NCBI GenBank assembly: GCA_900470805.1
Contig: UCCA01000034.1
Coordinates: 24,164-88,163, forward strand
Reading direction: 5' to 3'
DNA: 64,000 bases
Origin: Hyphomicrobiales bacterium
Lineage (GTDB): Bacteria; Pseudomonadota; Alphaproteobacteria; Rhizobiales; Rhizobiaceae
In this document: positions 25,496 through 33,576 of the stretch, in pieces
How the letters are laid out: the number at the start of each line of letters is the position of its first letter
Position numbering within the stretch: position 1 is the stretch's first letter
Translations under genes and position numbers: made by a program
Notes under the pieces: model-generated
The model's input: only the letters and a program-made list of their open reading frames with translations
Told to the model about the DNA's origin: nothing
The model's database searches: none

Positions 25496-25672
25496 ATGCC
25501 GAGCCTGTTCCGATTTCTAGCCGTGCTGGCGGTCATCGCCGGAGCGATCTACGGAACGATGTGGGCGCTGGTGACGTTCGTCGAGCCGAAGGAGCGCGAC
25601 GTGACGATCCGCATTCCCTCCGAACGGATCAATCCGCCCGCCACCGGTGCCATCAGCCCGGCCAAGAAGTGA
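25496..25672 (+). CDS. Small single-span membrane protein, 58 residues
   Basis: A short gene with a good ribosome site (GGGAG, eight bases before the ATG). One membrane helix (about residues 5-28, FLAVLAVIAGAIYGTMWALV) is followed by a charged, Pro-ending tail with VTIRIPSERINPP. It ends four bases before the xerD start, so the two are cotranscribed. I recall similar small proteins upstream of xerD in other rhizobia, but no function. A conserved short protein beside a recombinase gene is a fair call; the role is unknown. Confidence 0.7.
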   Translation: MPSLFRFLAVLAVIAGAIYGTMWALVTFVEPKERDVTIRIPSERINPPATGAISPAKK

Positions 25673-25676
25673 CGCG

Positions 25677-26630
25677 ATGAGGGATCTCAGCCGCGTCCAT
25701 GTCGAATCCTTTCTGGAAATGATGAGCGCCGAGCGGGGTGCCGCGGCCAACACGCTTTCCTCCTACGAACACGATCTCGACGACCTGCACTCCTTTCTGA
25801 ACGGCCGAAGCGTGCGGCTGGCCGAGGCGTCGTCTGCCGATCTCTCAGCCTATCTCGCATCGCTGGCAGCGCAGGGTTTCAAGACCTCGTCGCAGGCCCG
25901 GCGGCTGGCGGCGATGCGGCAGTTCTACAAGTTTCTCTACGCCGAGGGCCTGCGCACCGACGATCCGACCGGGGTTCTCGATGCGCCGAAGAAGGGCCGG
26001 CCGCTGCCGAAGACCATGGGCGTTGACGAGGTCGGCCGGCTGCTGGAGCAGGCCGAGCAGGAGGCGCAGGATCCGGCGCCCGGGCAATTGCAGCGGTTGC
26101 GGATGCTGGTTCTGCTGGAACTGCTCTATGCCACCGGCATGCGCGTCAGCGAGCTGGTATCGCTGCCGGCGCGGGTGCTCGATCAGGAAGGACGGTTCCT
26201 GATCATTCGCGGCAAGGGCAACAAGGAGCGGCTGGTGCCGCTGTCGCAATCGGCGATCGCGGCGCTGAAGCTCTATGGCCGGATGCTGGCCGCTGAGACG
26301 GCAGCCTCGAAACATCCACAGGAAAGCCCGTGGCTGTTTCCAGCAGCGTCGAAAGAGGGCTATCTGGCACGGCAGGTGTTTGCGCGCGATCTGAAGAACC
26401 TGGCAATCCGGGCGGGGCTCACCCCATCTATGATCTCGCCGCACGTGATGCGGCACGCGTTTGCCAGCCATCTCCTGGCCAATGGCGCCGATCTGCGCGT
26501 CGTGCAGGAACTGCTTGGCCATTCGGACATTTCCACCACGCAAATCTACACGCATGTGCTGGAAGAAAGGCTCCAGCAACTGGTCCAAACGCATCACCCC
26601 CTTGCCAAACAGGCGAAAAAGCAGGATTAG
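25677..26630 (+). CDS. xerD: Site-specific tyrosine recombinase XerD
   Basis: Resolves chromosome dimers at dif together with XerC. The 317-residue protein has an N-terminal SAM-like core-binding domain and the catalytic set R156 (TGMRVSEL), K180, H256 and R259 (SPHVMRHAF), H282 (LGHSDISTTQ) and Y291. The start is ATG 25677, overlapping no neighbour; an in-frame GTG at 25647 lies inside the preceding gene. It could be XerC by sequence alone, but context (before accA in rhizobia) supports XerD. Confidence 0.9.
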   Translation: MRDLSRVHVESFLEMMSAERGAAANTLSSYEHDLDDLHSFLNGRSVRLAEASSADLSAYLASLAAQGFKTSSQARRLAAMRQFYKFLYAEGLRTDDPTGVLDAPKKGRPLPKTMGVDEVGRLLEQAEQEAQDPAPGQLQRLRMLVLLELLYATGMRVSELVSLPARVLDQEGRFLIIRGKGNKERLVPLSQSAIAALKLYGRMLAAETAASKHPQESPWLFPAASKEGYLARQVFARDLKNLAIRAGLTPSMISPHVMRHAFASHLLANGADLRVVQELLGHSDISTTQIYTHVLEERLQQLVQTHHPLAKQAKKQD

Positions 26631-26692
26631 GACCGGCGACAAGGGCAGCCAGATACAAAATGTCCCGGGCACAAGGAACGGAAACGCACCTC

Positions 26693-27646
26693 ATGCACAA
26701 TTATCTCGACTTCGAAAAGCCGATCTCCGACCTCGAAGGCAAGATCATCGAACTGAAGAAGATCGCCTCGGAAGACGAGAGCATCGACACGTCAGATGAA
26801 ATCGGCAGGCTCGAAGTCCGCGTTCGCGAGGCGACGGTCGACATCTATTCGAAGCTCAACGCCTGGCAGAAGACCCAGGTCGCGCGTCATCCGCAGCGGC
26901 CGCACTTCGTCGATTACGCCAAGACGCTGTTCCAGGAATTCACGCCGCTCGCCGGCGACCGCAAGTTTTCCGAGGATGCCGCGATCCAGGCCGGTCTCGC
27001 CCGCTTCCGCGGCCAGCCGGTTGCCGTGCTTGGCCAGGAGAAGGGCAACGACACCAAGAGCCGCCTGAAGCACAATTTCGGCAGCGCGCGTCCTGAAGGT
27101 TACCGCAAGGCGATCCGCGTGCTCGAGATGGCCGACCGCTTCGGTCTGCCCGTCATCACGCTGGTCGATACGGCAGGCGCTTATCCGGGCGTCGGCGCCG
27201 AAGAGCGCGGCCAGGCGGAAGCCATCGCCCGCTCGACGGAAATGTGCCTCGGCATCAAGGTTCCGATCATCTCCGTCGTCATCGGCGAAGGCGGTTCGGG
27301 CGGTGCGATTGCGATCGCCACCGGCAACCGGGTCTACATGCTTGAGCATGCGATCTACAGCGTGATCTCGCCTGAAGGCGCTGCCTCGATTCTGTGGCGT
27401 GATTCGGCGCGCGCCAAGGAAGCGGCGACCAACATGAAGATCACCGCCGAGGACCTGAAGGCGCTCGGCGTCATCGACGGCATCATCGGCGAGCCGCTCG
27501 GCGGCGCGCATCGCGATCCGGACAGCGTCATTGCCGCGACCGGCGACGTGATCGCCAATGCGCTGGGCGAGCTTTCCAGCCGCTCGGGCGAGCAGATCCG
27601 CAACGATCGCCGGCAGAAGTTCCTGAATATGGGCCGCAATCTCTAA
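26693..27646 (+). CDS. accA: Acetyl-CoA carboxylase carboxyltransferase subunit alpha
   Basis: Transfers carboxyl from biotin to acetyl-CoA to make malonyl-CoA, with AccD. The 317-residue protein begins MHNYLDFEKPISDLEGKI and has TLVDTAGAYPGVGAEERGQ and VIGEGGSGGAIAIA, both typical of AccA. The frame is open far upstream through xerD, but only this ATG gives the conserved N-terminus; another ATG at 26660 would add 11 residues. Confidence 0.95.
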   Translation: MHNYLDFEKPISDLEGKIIELKKIASEDESIDTSDEIGRLEVRVREATVDIYSKLNAWQKTQVARHPQRPHFVDYAKTLFQEFTPLAGDRKFSEDAAIQAGLARFRGQPVAVLGQEKGNDTKSRLKHNFGSARPEGYRKAIRVLEMADRFGLPVITLVDTAGAYPGVGAEERGQAEAIARSTEMCLGIKVPIISVVIGEGGSGGAIAIATGNRVYMLEHAIYSVISPEGAASILWRDSARAKEAATNMKITAEDLKALGVIDGIIGEPLGGAHRDPDSVIAATGDVIANALGELSSRSGEQIRNDRRQKFLNMGRNL

Positions 27647-27841
27647 GCAAGCTCTGCGGCTTACTGTCGATTGAGGCCAAACCTTGGCCACAATAGTGTT
27701 ATGAATAGGTTTGGTACTTGCGGGGGTCGTGGGTGCGCGGCATGGTCGTTAAGGTTTTGTAAACCAGAATGGGCCAATGATTCGCTTTACTTGAGACCTG
27801 TTCAACGGATTGGGTCGCATCTCGTATTTGGGCTAGTTTGA

Positions 27842-29089
27842 ATGCGCATTCGTCATTTTGCCTATGTTTCCCTGATGGCGCTGGCTCTGGCCGGCTGCAA
27901 CGACGCATTGGAAACCACGCAGATCGACCTCTCCAAGGTCAAAAACAAGGTCGAACAGCCGCTGCCGCCGCGCATCCTCAACGAGATGGCAGCCAAGGGC
28001 ATGGATCGCAATTCGCCGATCATGGTCCGCATCTTCAAGGAAGAAGGTGTACTGGAGATCTGGAAGGCGAAGACGGACAACCGCTTCGAGAAGATCACCG
28101 ACTACAAGATCTGTGCCTGGTCGGGCCGTCTCGGTCCCAAGGTGAAGCAGGGTGACCGGCAGGCGCCGGAAGGTTTCTACAACCTGACCAAGGCCAACCT
28201 GAACCCGAATTCCAAATATTATCTCGCCATCAACACCGGCTTCCCGAACCGCTACGACGCCGTCAACGGCCGTACCGGCACGGATCTGATGATCCATGGC
28301 GCCTGCTCGTCATCGGGTTGCTATTCGATGACCGACCAGCAGGTGCTCGAGATTTATGCCTTCGCGCGCGACGCGTTCAAGGGCGGCCAGTCGACGGTGC
28401 AGCTCGAGGCCTATCCTTTCCGGATGACCGCCGACAACATGTTCAAGCACCGGATGAACGAGAACATCGACTTCTGGAAGATGCTGAAGGTCGGCTACGA
28501 CAATTTCGAAGTCACCAAGCGTCCGCCCGAGGTCAACGTCTGCGAGAAGAAGTACGTCTTCAACCAGCAGGCGTCCGGCGCTTTCAATGCCGGCGGCAAG
28601 TGCCCGGAGATGTCGACGCCGCCTGCTCTGGCGTCCGCGCTCGCCTCCTACGGCAAGACCTATGATCTCGCCTATGCCAAGGCGTCGAAGGAATTCGACG
28701 GTCTGGCGTGGTACGACCCCTCGGAAGCCGAGCGCAAGGCTGTCGTCGCCAAGACCCGCAAGGGCCGCGAACTCGCCTACGCGCCGACCGGAACCTCGCT
28801 CGAAGCGGGCAAGATGATGAAGGTCGCCGAGCTCGAGGGCATGATGGCGACGAAGACGGCAACGTCTGTCGCTTCAAACACCGTGACAGGCTCGACGCCT
28901 GCCGGTTCGCCTACGGTCGCAGCAGCCACCGACGTGGCGCTCGTCAACCCGGCATCCGTTCCGGTGCCGATGCCCAGCCCGCTGGCACCGCAGAGCGAGA
29001 TGGCGACGGCATTCGCGCCGGTCGAGCAGCCGGATTCGGTCGAAGTCGCTTCCAAGAAGCCGTTCTGGAAATTCTGGACCAAGGAGTGA
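27842..29089 (+). CDS. L,D-transpeptidase-family lipoprotein (YafK-like)
   Basis: A 415-residue envelope protein. The signal ends in a lipobox LALAGC (Cys19), so it is a lipoprotein. The YkuD catalytic domain has H152 and C160 in the pattern HG-x5-SGC, with a spacing found in the YafK subgroup that acts on peptidoglycan-linked lipoprotein bonds. A long Ser/Thr/Ala/Pro-rich C-terminal part follows (from about 325). Substrate is inferred, not shown. It is followed by a TusA-like gene after four bases. Confidence 0.85.
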   Translation: MRIRHFAYVSLMALALAGCNDALETTQIDLSKVKNKVEQPLPPRILNEMAAKGMDRNSPIMVRIFKEEGVLEIWKAKTDNRFEKITDYKICAWSGRLGPKVKQGDRQAPEGFYNLTKANLNPNSKYYLAINTGFPNRYDAVNGRTGTDLMIHGACSSSGCYSMTDQQVLEIYAFARDAFKGGQSTVQLEAYPFRMTADNMFKHRMNENIDFWKMLKVGYDNFEVTKRPPEVNVCEKKYVFNQQASGAFNAGGKCPEMSTPPALASALASYGKTYDLAYAKASKEFDGLAWYDPSEAERKAVVAKTRKGRELAYAPTGTSLEAGKMMKVAELEGMMATKTATSVASNTVTGSTPAGSPTVAAATDVALVNPASVPVPMPSPLAPQSEMATAFAPVEQPDSVEVASKKPFWKFWTKE

Positions 29090-29093
29090 TGGC

Positions 29094-29318
29094 TTGACCG
29101 CCATCGCCTACGATCTGCGCGGGCTGAAATGCCCGCTGCCTGTGCTCAAGACCCGCAAGAAGATAGCGTCGCTGCCGTCAGGCGCGCTGATCCGCGTCGA
29201 GACGACCGATCCACTTGCCGGCATCGACATTCCGCATTTCTGCAACGAAGATGGCCACGAACTGGTCGAGAGCGAAAAAACCGATGACGGTCACCGCTTC
29301 CTCATCCGCAAGGGATAA
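29094..29318 (+). CDS. TusA-family sulfur carrier-like protein
   Basis: A 74-residue protein with the family motif CPLP (Cys13) in DLRGLKCPLPVLKTRKKI. The cysteine would carry a persulfide. Only a TTG start (29094) is available in frame, and it has a good AAGGAG ribosome site eight bases upstream. Cotranscribed with the preceding lipoprotein gene. Whether it acts in tRNA thiolation or another sulfur route is unknown. Confidence 0.85.
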   Translation: MTAIAYDLRGLKCPLPVLKTRKKIASLPSGALIRVETTDPLAGIDIPHFCNEDGHELVESEKTDDGHRFLIRKG

Positions 29319-29330
29319 AGCACGGTTTCC

Positions 29331-29402
29331 GGGAATAGCTAAAAGCGCATTCCCTGAGTGCTAAAAACGCACTCCCGCGGAATGGCTAAAAGCTCATTCC
29401 CG
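29331..29402. repeat. Three tandem hairpins with CTAAAA loops
   Basis: Three similar inverted-repeat units stand side by side: GGGAAT...ATTCCC (29331-29354), GAGTGC...GCACTC (29356-29374) and GGAAT...ATTCC (29379-29400). Each loop contains CTAAAA. The third overlaps the end of the leftward CobW gene. They may act as a bidirectional terminator between convergent genes. Confidence 0.6.
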
Positions 29403-30561
29403 GGATCGCCAGCGGATTGTCGTTGAGGGCTGCACGGTCGGCGGTGTCGATGCGCGGCTTGCCGAGGAATGCGTCGAACAGGTCCTTGACGAAGGCTTCC
29501 GGCAGATCCTTGGTGATCAGCACCATGCGCGTGCGCCGGTCGTCGGGGTTCGGCCAGGCGGGCAGGCGGCTCGGCGGATGGAAGATGCTCTGGACGCCGT
29601 GCAACACCAGGGGCCGGTCCGGCCGATCCGACATCAAGACGATCGCTTTCATGCGCAGCAGCTTTTCACCATGCGCCGACCGCAACAGATCGACGAACAT
29701 GTCGAGCGCCATCGGATCGATCGGCTTGTCCTCGACGATCGAGAAGGAGCGGATCGAGGCGTCGTGGCGGTTGACGTCGTGTGGGTTCTGGTCGTCGTGG
29801 GCGTGATGATGGTGATGCCCGTGATCGTGCCCGTGGTCATGATGGTGATCATGCCCGTGGTCGTGGTGATGATGCGCTTCATGCCCATCCTCGTCGTGCA
29901 GCCAGCGGCTGACATCGGTGCTCTTGGTCGCCGGGTCGTAGATGCCGTTCACGAGCGTGGCCGCCGTACCGGTCGCGGGGTCGTCGGCATCCATCAGCGT
30001 GGCGCGCGGATTGAGCGCGTGCAGACGCGCCCTCAGCCGGTCGAGGACGTCAGGCGAGGCCATGGTCTGCTTCGACAGGATCAGCCGATCGGCGACGGCG
30101 GCCTGTTTGACCGCTTCCTCGTGATTGTCGAGCGTCGGTAATCCATTGACGGCATCAACGATGGTGACGACGCCATCGAGGTCGAAGTTCTCGGCGATGA
30201 TCGGGTTGCCCATGATCGCCTGCATAACCGGCGCCGGATCGGCAAGTCCCGTCGTTTCGATGACGACGCGGTTGACCTTCTTGACGCGGCCGGTCTGGAT
30301 CGCGTCCATCAGGTTGGCCAGCGTATCCACCAGTTCGCCGCGCACCGTGCAGCACAGGCATCCATCGGAGAGCTCGATGATCGCGTCGCCGGAGCTTTCG
30401 ACCAGCAGATGGTCGATGCCGACATCGCCGAACTCGTTGATGATGACGGCTGCCTCCTTCATGGCCGTATCCTTGAGGATGCGGTTGAGCAGCGTCGACT
30501 TTCCCGCACCGAGGAAGCCGGTGAGGATGGTGACCGGAATCCGGTCCGCGGGTGCACTCAT
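29386..30561 (-). CDS. CobW/COG0523-family GTPase, putative metal chaperone
   Basis: A 391-residue G3E-type GTPase. Walker A is GFLGAGKST (residues 15-23), the metal-binding motif CLCC is at residues 68-71, and the C-terminal CobW domain starts near 285. Between them, residues 227-255 are almost all His with Asp and Gly, which would bind zinc or nickel/cobalt. Its place beside a D,D-carboxypeptidase rather than in a cobalamin operon suggests zinc handling, not cobalt (inference). It follows the carboxypeptidase gene by 12 bases in the same operon. Confidence 0.9.
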   Translation of the reverse strand: MSAPADRIPVTILTGFLGAGKSTLLNRILKDTAMKEAAVIINEFGDVGIDHLLVESSGDAIIELSDGCLCCTVRGELVDTLANLMDAIQTGRVKKVNRVVIETTGLADPAPVMQAIMGNPIIAENFDLDGVVTIVDAVNGLPTLDNHEEAVKQAAVADRLILSKQTMASPDVLDRLRARLHALNPRATLMDADDPATGTAATLVNGIYDPATKSTDVSRWLHDEDGHEAHHHHDHGHDHHHDHGHDHGHHHHHAHDDQNPHDVNRHDASIRSFSIVEDKPIDPMALDMFVDLLRSAHGEKLLRMKAIVLMSDRPDRPLVLHGVQSIFHPPSRLPAWPNPDDRRTRMVLITKDLPEAFVKDLFDAFLGKPRIDTADRAALNDNPLAIPGMSF

Positions 30562-30573
30562 GTCGGTCTGGCC

Positions 30574-31698
30574 TTAAAAGGACGTGGGGCGCGGCATCGG
30601 GATCGGTACGTTGGCGATATCGCCGGCGCCATCGGCCGTCGCCAGCTTGTCGGGCTGCGGTTCGTTCTGGCCGGGGATCAGGCCGGCATAGGAGAAGGTC
30701 GGCTCGTGGTCCCGCTCGAGAATATAAGGAGAGTGGATCTTCATGCGGCCGACTTCGTCGCGCGTTTCGCTGCGGACCTTTGCGCCCTTGGCGCTGCAGA
30801 TCTCGGCGGTGATGTCCGTGACCTGGTCCTGGCCTTCGCCGTACGGTTTCAGCGAGCCGAGCGTGTCGGCGCCGGGGAACTGGGCGGTGAAGCCCTTCTG
30901 CAGCATGTCGGCCGAGGCATCGGCGCGGGCGGCGAGGCTGTCGGTGCCGAGGACCACCGAGATGAGCGTGCGGCCGTTGCGGGTCGCGGAGCTGATCTGG
31001 TTGAAGCCGGAGGCGCAGATGAAGCCGGTCTTCATGCCGTCGGCGCCGGCAAAGCGGCCGATCAGCATGTTGATGGCAGGGATGTTCTGGGTGCCGGTGG
31101 TGATGCCCTCAAGCGCGAAGTAGCTGGCATATTGCGGAAAATCGCGGCGCAGCGCCACCGACAGGATCGCGAGATCGCGGGCCGTCGTATACTGGCCCTT
31201 GCCGGGCAGGCCGTTCGGATTGATGAAGTGCGTATCGGTCATGCCGAGCTTCACGGCTTCGGAATTCATGCGCAGCACGAAGGCTTCCTGGGTGCCGCCG
31301 ACGGCCTCGGCGACGGCCACGGCAATGTCGTTTGCCGACTTGACGATCAGGATCTTCAGGGCGCTGTCGAGCGTCAGCTTCTGGCCGGGCTTGAAATACA
31401 TCTTGGCGGGCGGCTGGGCGGCGGCGCGCTTGCTCATGGCGATCGGGGTGTCGATGCTGATCTGGCCGGAGCGGATCGCGTCGAAGGTCGTGTAGATCGT
31501 CATCAGCTTGGTCAGCGATGCCGGATACCACTTGCGGAAGGCTTCCTCATGTTCGAGCACGCGGCCGCTCTGGACATCCACTAGGATATGCGGATTGGCA
31601 TAGGCCGCAGACGTGGCGGAGACAGCGATGGCGGCTGCGGAAGCGGCGAGGGTGATCGGCCGCAAAGCGGCAAGCAAGCGGTTCTGGCGCGTCGACAC
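30574..31698 (-). CDS. D-alanyl-D-alanine carboxypeptidase (penicillin-binding protein)
   Basis: Trims the terminal D-Ala of peptidoglycan pentapeptides in the periplasm. The 374-residue protein has a signal peptide ending near SAAYA, the active serine in SLTK (61-64), SAN in VKSANDIAV and the KTG box in GMKTGFICASG. GTG at 31698 with ribosome site AAGGAC is the only plausible start. It is in the PBP5/6 (dacF) class by size. Confidence 0.92.
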   Translation of the reverse strand: MSTRQNRLLAALRPITLAASAAAIAVSATSAAYANPHILVDVQSGRVLEHEEAFRKWYPASLTKLMTIYTTFDAIRSGQISIDTPIAMSKRAAAQPPAKMYFKPGQKLTLDSALKILIVKSANDIAVAVAEAVGGTQEAFVLRMNSEAVKLGMTDTHFINPNGLPGKGQYTTARDLAILSVALRRDFPQYASYFALEGITTGTQNIPAINMLIGRFAGADGMKTGFICASGFNQISSATRNGRTLISVVLGTDSLAARADASADMLQKGFTAQFPGADTLGSLKPYGEGQDQVTDITAEICSAKGAKVRSETRDEVGRMKIHSPYILERDHEPTFSYAGLIPGQNEPQPDKLATADGAGDIANVPIPMPRPTSF

Positions 31699-31776
31699 GG
31701 TTTGTCCTTAAAGATTTCCGGATGTCTCGAAAGTTTCCCCTATTTAACGTATATGGCCATGACATGGCAAAGGTCA

Positions 31777-31805
31777 TTGTCTAACTTCTTCGCGAGGCGT
31801 GATAT
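31777..31805 (+). promoter_or_regulatory. Candidate promoter for the M20 amidohydrolase gene
   Basis: TTGTCT (31777-31782), 17-base spacer, TGATAT (31800-31805), about 60 bases before the start codon in the gap between divergent genes. Confidence 0.4.
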
Positions 31806-31867
31806 CTCCACCGTTCATTGCCGTCGTTTTCGATTTTCATCTTCCAATTTTTACCAGGGAAGCCAAC

Positions 31868-33031
31868 ATGCCGATATTGAACAGAGCCGCCGAACTTCAA
31901 AACGAAGTGACAGAGTGGCGCCGGCATATTCATGAACGGCCGGAACTGCTGTTTGCGGTCGAGAATACGGCGGCCTTCGTGGCGGAGAAGCTCAAGGAAT
32001 TCGGCGTCGACGAAATCGTCACCGGCATCGGCCGCACCGGCGTCGTCGGCCTCATCAAGGGGCGCGGCGAGGGATCGCGCGCCATCGGCCTACGCGCCGA
32101 CATGGATGCGCTGCCGCTCACCGAGATCACCGGCAAGCCCTGGGCCTCGACCACGCCGGGCAAGATGCATGCCTGCGGCCATGACGGGCACACGGCGATG
32201 CTGCTGGGCGCCGCAAAATACTTGGCCGAGACCCGCAATTTCAACGGCAACGTCGCCGTGATCTTCCAGCCGGCCGAAGAGGGCGGCGGTGGCGGCAACC
32301 TGATGGTCAAGGACGGCATGATGGAGCGCTTCGGCATCGAGGAGGTCTACGGCATGCACAACATGCCGGGCCTGCCCGTCGGCCAGTTCGCGATCCGCAA
32401 GGGGCCGATCATGGCGGCCACCGACGAATTCACCGTGACCGTGAAGGGCCGCGGTGGCCACGCGGCGCAGCCAAACCGCACCGTCGACCCGATCGTCATC
32501 GCCACGCAGATTATCGCCAACCTGCAGATGATCGCCTCGCGCAACGTCGATCCGCTGCGCTCGGTGGTCGTTTCGGTCACCAAGTTCAATGCCGGCTTTG
32601 CTCACAACGTCATTCCCAACGAGGCGACCTTCGCCGGCACGGTGCGGACGCTGGACGAGGCGGTGCGCGATCAGGCCGAAGCGCGCTTCCGGCAGATCGT
32701 CAGCGGCATCGCGGCAACGCATGACGCAGAGGCGGAGATCGCGTTCCACCGCAACTATCCGGTGACCTCGAATCACGAGGCGGAGACTGTGCATGCCACG
32801 CAGATCGCCACCGACATCGCCGGGGCTGCCAACGTCAATGCCGACATCGACCCGATGATGGGCGGCGAGGATTTCTCCTACATGCTGAACGCCCGCCCGG
32901 GCGCCTTCATCTTCATCGGCAACGGCGACACCGCCGGCCTGCACAACCCGGCCTATGATTTCAACGACGACGCCATCGCCCACGGGATCTCGTACTGGGT
33001 GCGGCTTGCCGAGCAGCGGCTTGGCGATTGA
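31868..33031 (+). CDS. M20-family amidohydrolase (hippurate/N-acyl amino acid hydrolase-like)
   Basis: A 387-residue metallohydrolase that splits an N-acyl amino acid. The metal site CGHDGH (103-108) in MHACGHDGHTAML, the downstream EEGGGGG (acidic base region) and the final MGGEDFSYML are diagnostic. The start at 31868 follows AGGGAAGCC. The substrate could be hippurate, an auxin conjugate or N-acetyl-amino acid; it cannot be told from sequence. Confidence 0.9.
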   Translation: MPILNRAAELQNEVTEWRRHIHERPELLFAVENTAAFVAEKLKEFGVDEIVTGIGRTGVVGLIKGRGEGSRAIGLRADMDALPLTEITGKPWASTTPGKMHACGHDGHTAMLLGAAKYLAETRNFNGNVAVIFQPAEEGGGGGNLMVKDGMMERFGIEEVYGMHNMPGLPVGQFAIRKGPIMAATDEFTVTVKGRGGHAAQPNRTVDPIVIATQIIANLQMIASRNVDPLRSVVVSVTKFNAGFAHNVIPNEATFAGTVRTLDEAVRDQAEARFRQIVSGIAATHDAEAEIAFHRNYPVTSNHEAETVHATQIATDIAGAANVNADIDPMMGGEDFSYMLNARPGAFIFIGNGDTAGLHNPAYDFNDDAIAHGISYWVRLAEQRLGD

Positions 33032-33118
33032 TGGCAGTAGGGAAGAATCCGGCCTGCCGAGCCCTTTCCAAGGGCGGTGGGCCGAGGCGTGCTGTAACGG
33101 CCTGATTTTATAGAAAAA

Positions 33119-33195
33119 TGGTGTCCACGAGAGGATTCGAACCTCCGACCCCAGGATTAGGAATCCTGTGCTCTATCCTGCTGAGCTACGTGGAC
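33119..33195 (-). tRNA. tRNA-Arg, anticodon CCT
   Basis: Read leftward: acceptor GTCCACG, D arm, anticodon loop TTCCTAA between AGGAT-type arms, T arm with GGTTCGAATCC, and an encoded 3' CCA. The anticodon CCT reads AGG codons. All four arms pair. It lies between the M20 gene and the type I secretion genes, a common place for integration, though no integrase is near. Confidence 0.93.
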
Positions 33196-33576
33196 AGCGC
33201 TTCTGCATAACTCGACTGCCCCCTTCGATCAACCGGCTTTTGAGGCCTTGCCTCAATTAGCAGGCGCGATCGCGCGCGACGCAGATCGACATGATTCGCT
33301 CAAGCGATCGGCAGTCGCTGTCGGATGGGGCGCTGACGTCAGGCATCGCGCTTGCCTTCGATTGTTAAGTCTCTGCTAAACAACATAAATTTTGGGCAAC
33401 TGTCCCAACTGCGAACGGGTTCGCGTCATATCGGGACGGTGCACCGTATTGATATGATTATCGCGTTAACAGTGAGTTTTCTTATTAAAACACAACCATA
33501 GAAAGAGCGCGACCTGTCTGATGATCTGGTCCATGCTCGGCCATCACTGCCAAGCCGAACATGCCAGCGAGGTCCG
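33196..33576. promoter_or_regulatory. Intergenic region with several dyads upstream of the type I exporter genes
   Basis: No gene is supported. Three dyads: TTGAGGC-CTT-GCCTCAA (33240-33256), GCGAAC-GG-GTTCGC (33411-33424) and the perfect 12-bp palindrome ACGGTGCACCGT (33436-33447). The last two have centres 24 bases apart and lie in an AT-rich stretch, as operators near a promoter would. Confidence 0.4.

Noticed and set aside
26330..26692. A longer accA reaching back into xerD
   Set aside because: The frame is open but the added residues overlap xerD and do not resemble AccA; the MHNYLDFE start is the family's.
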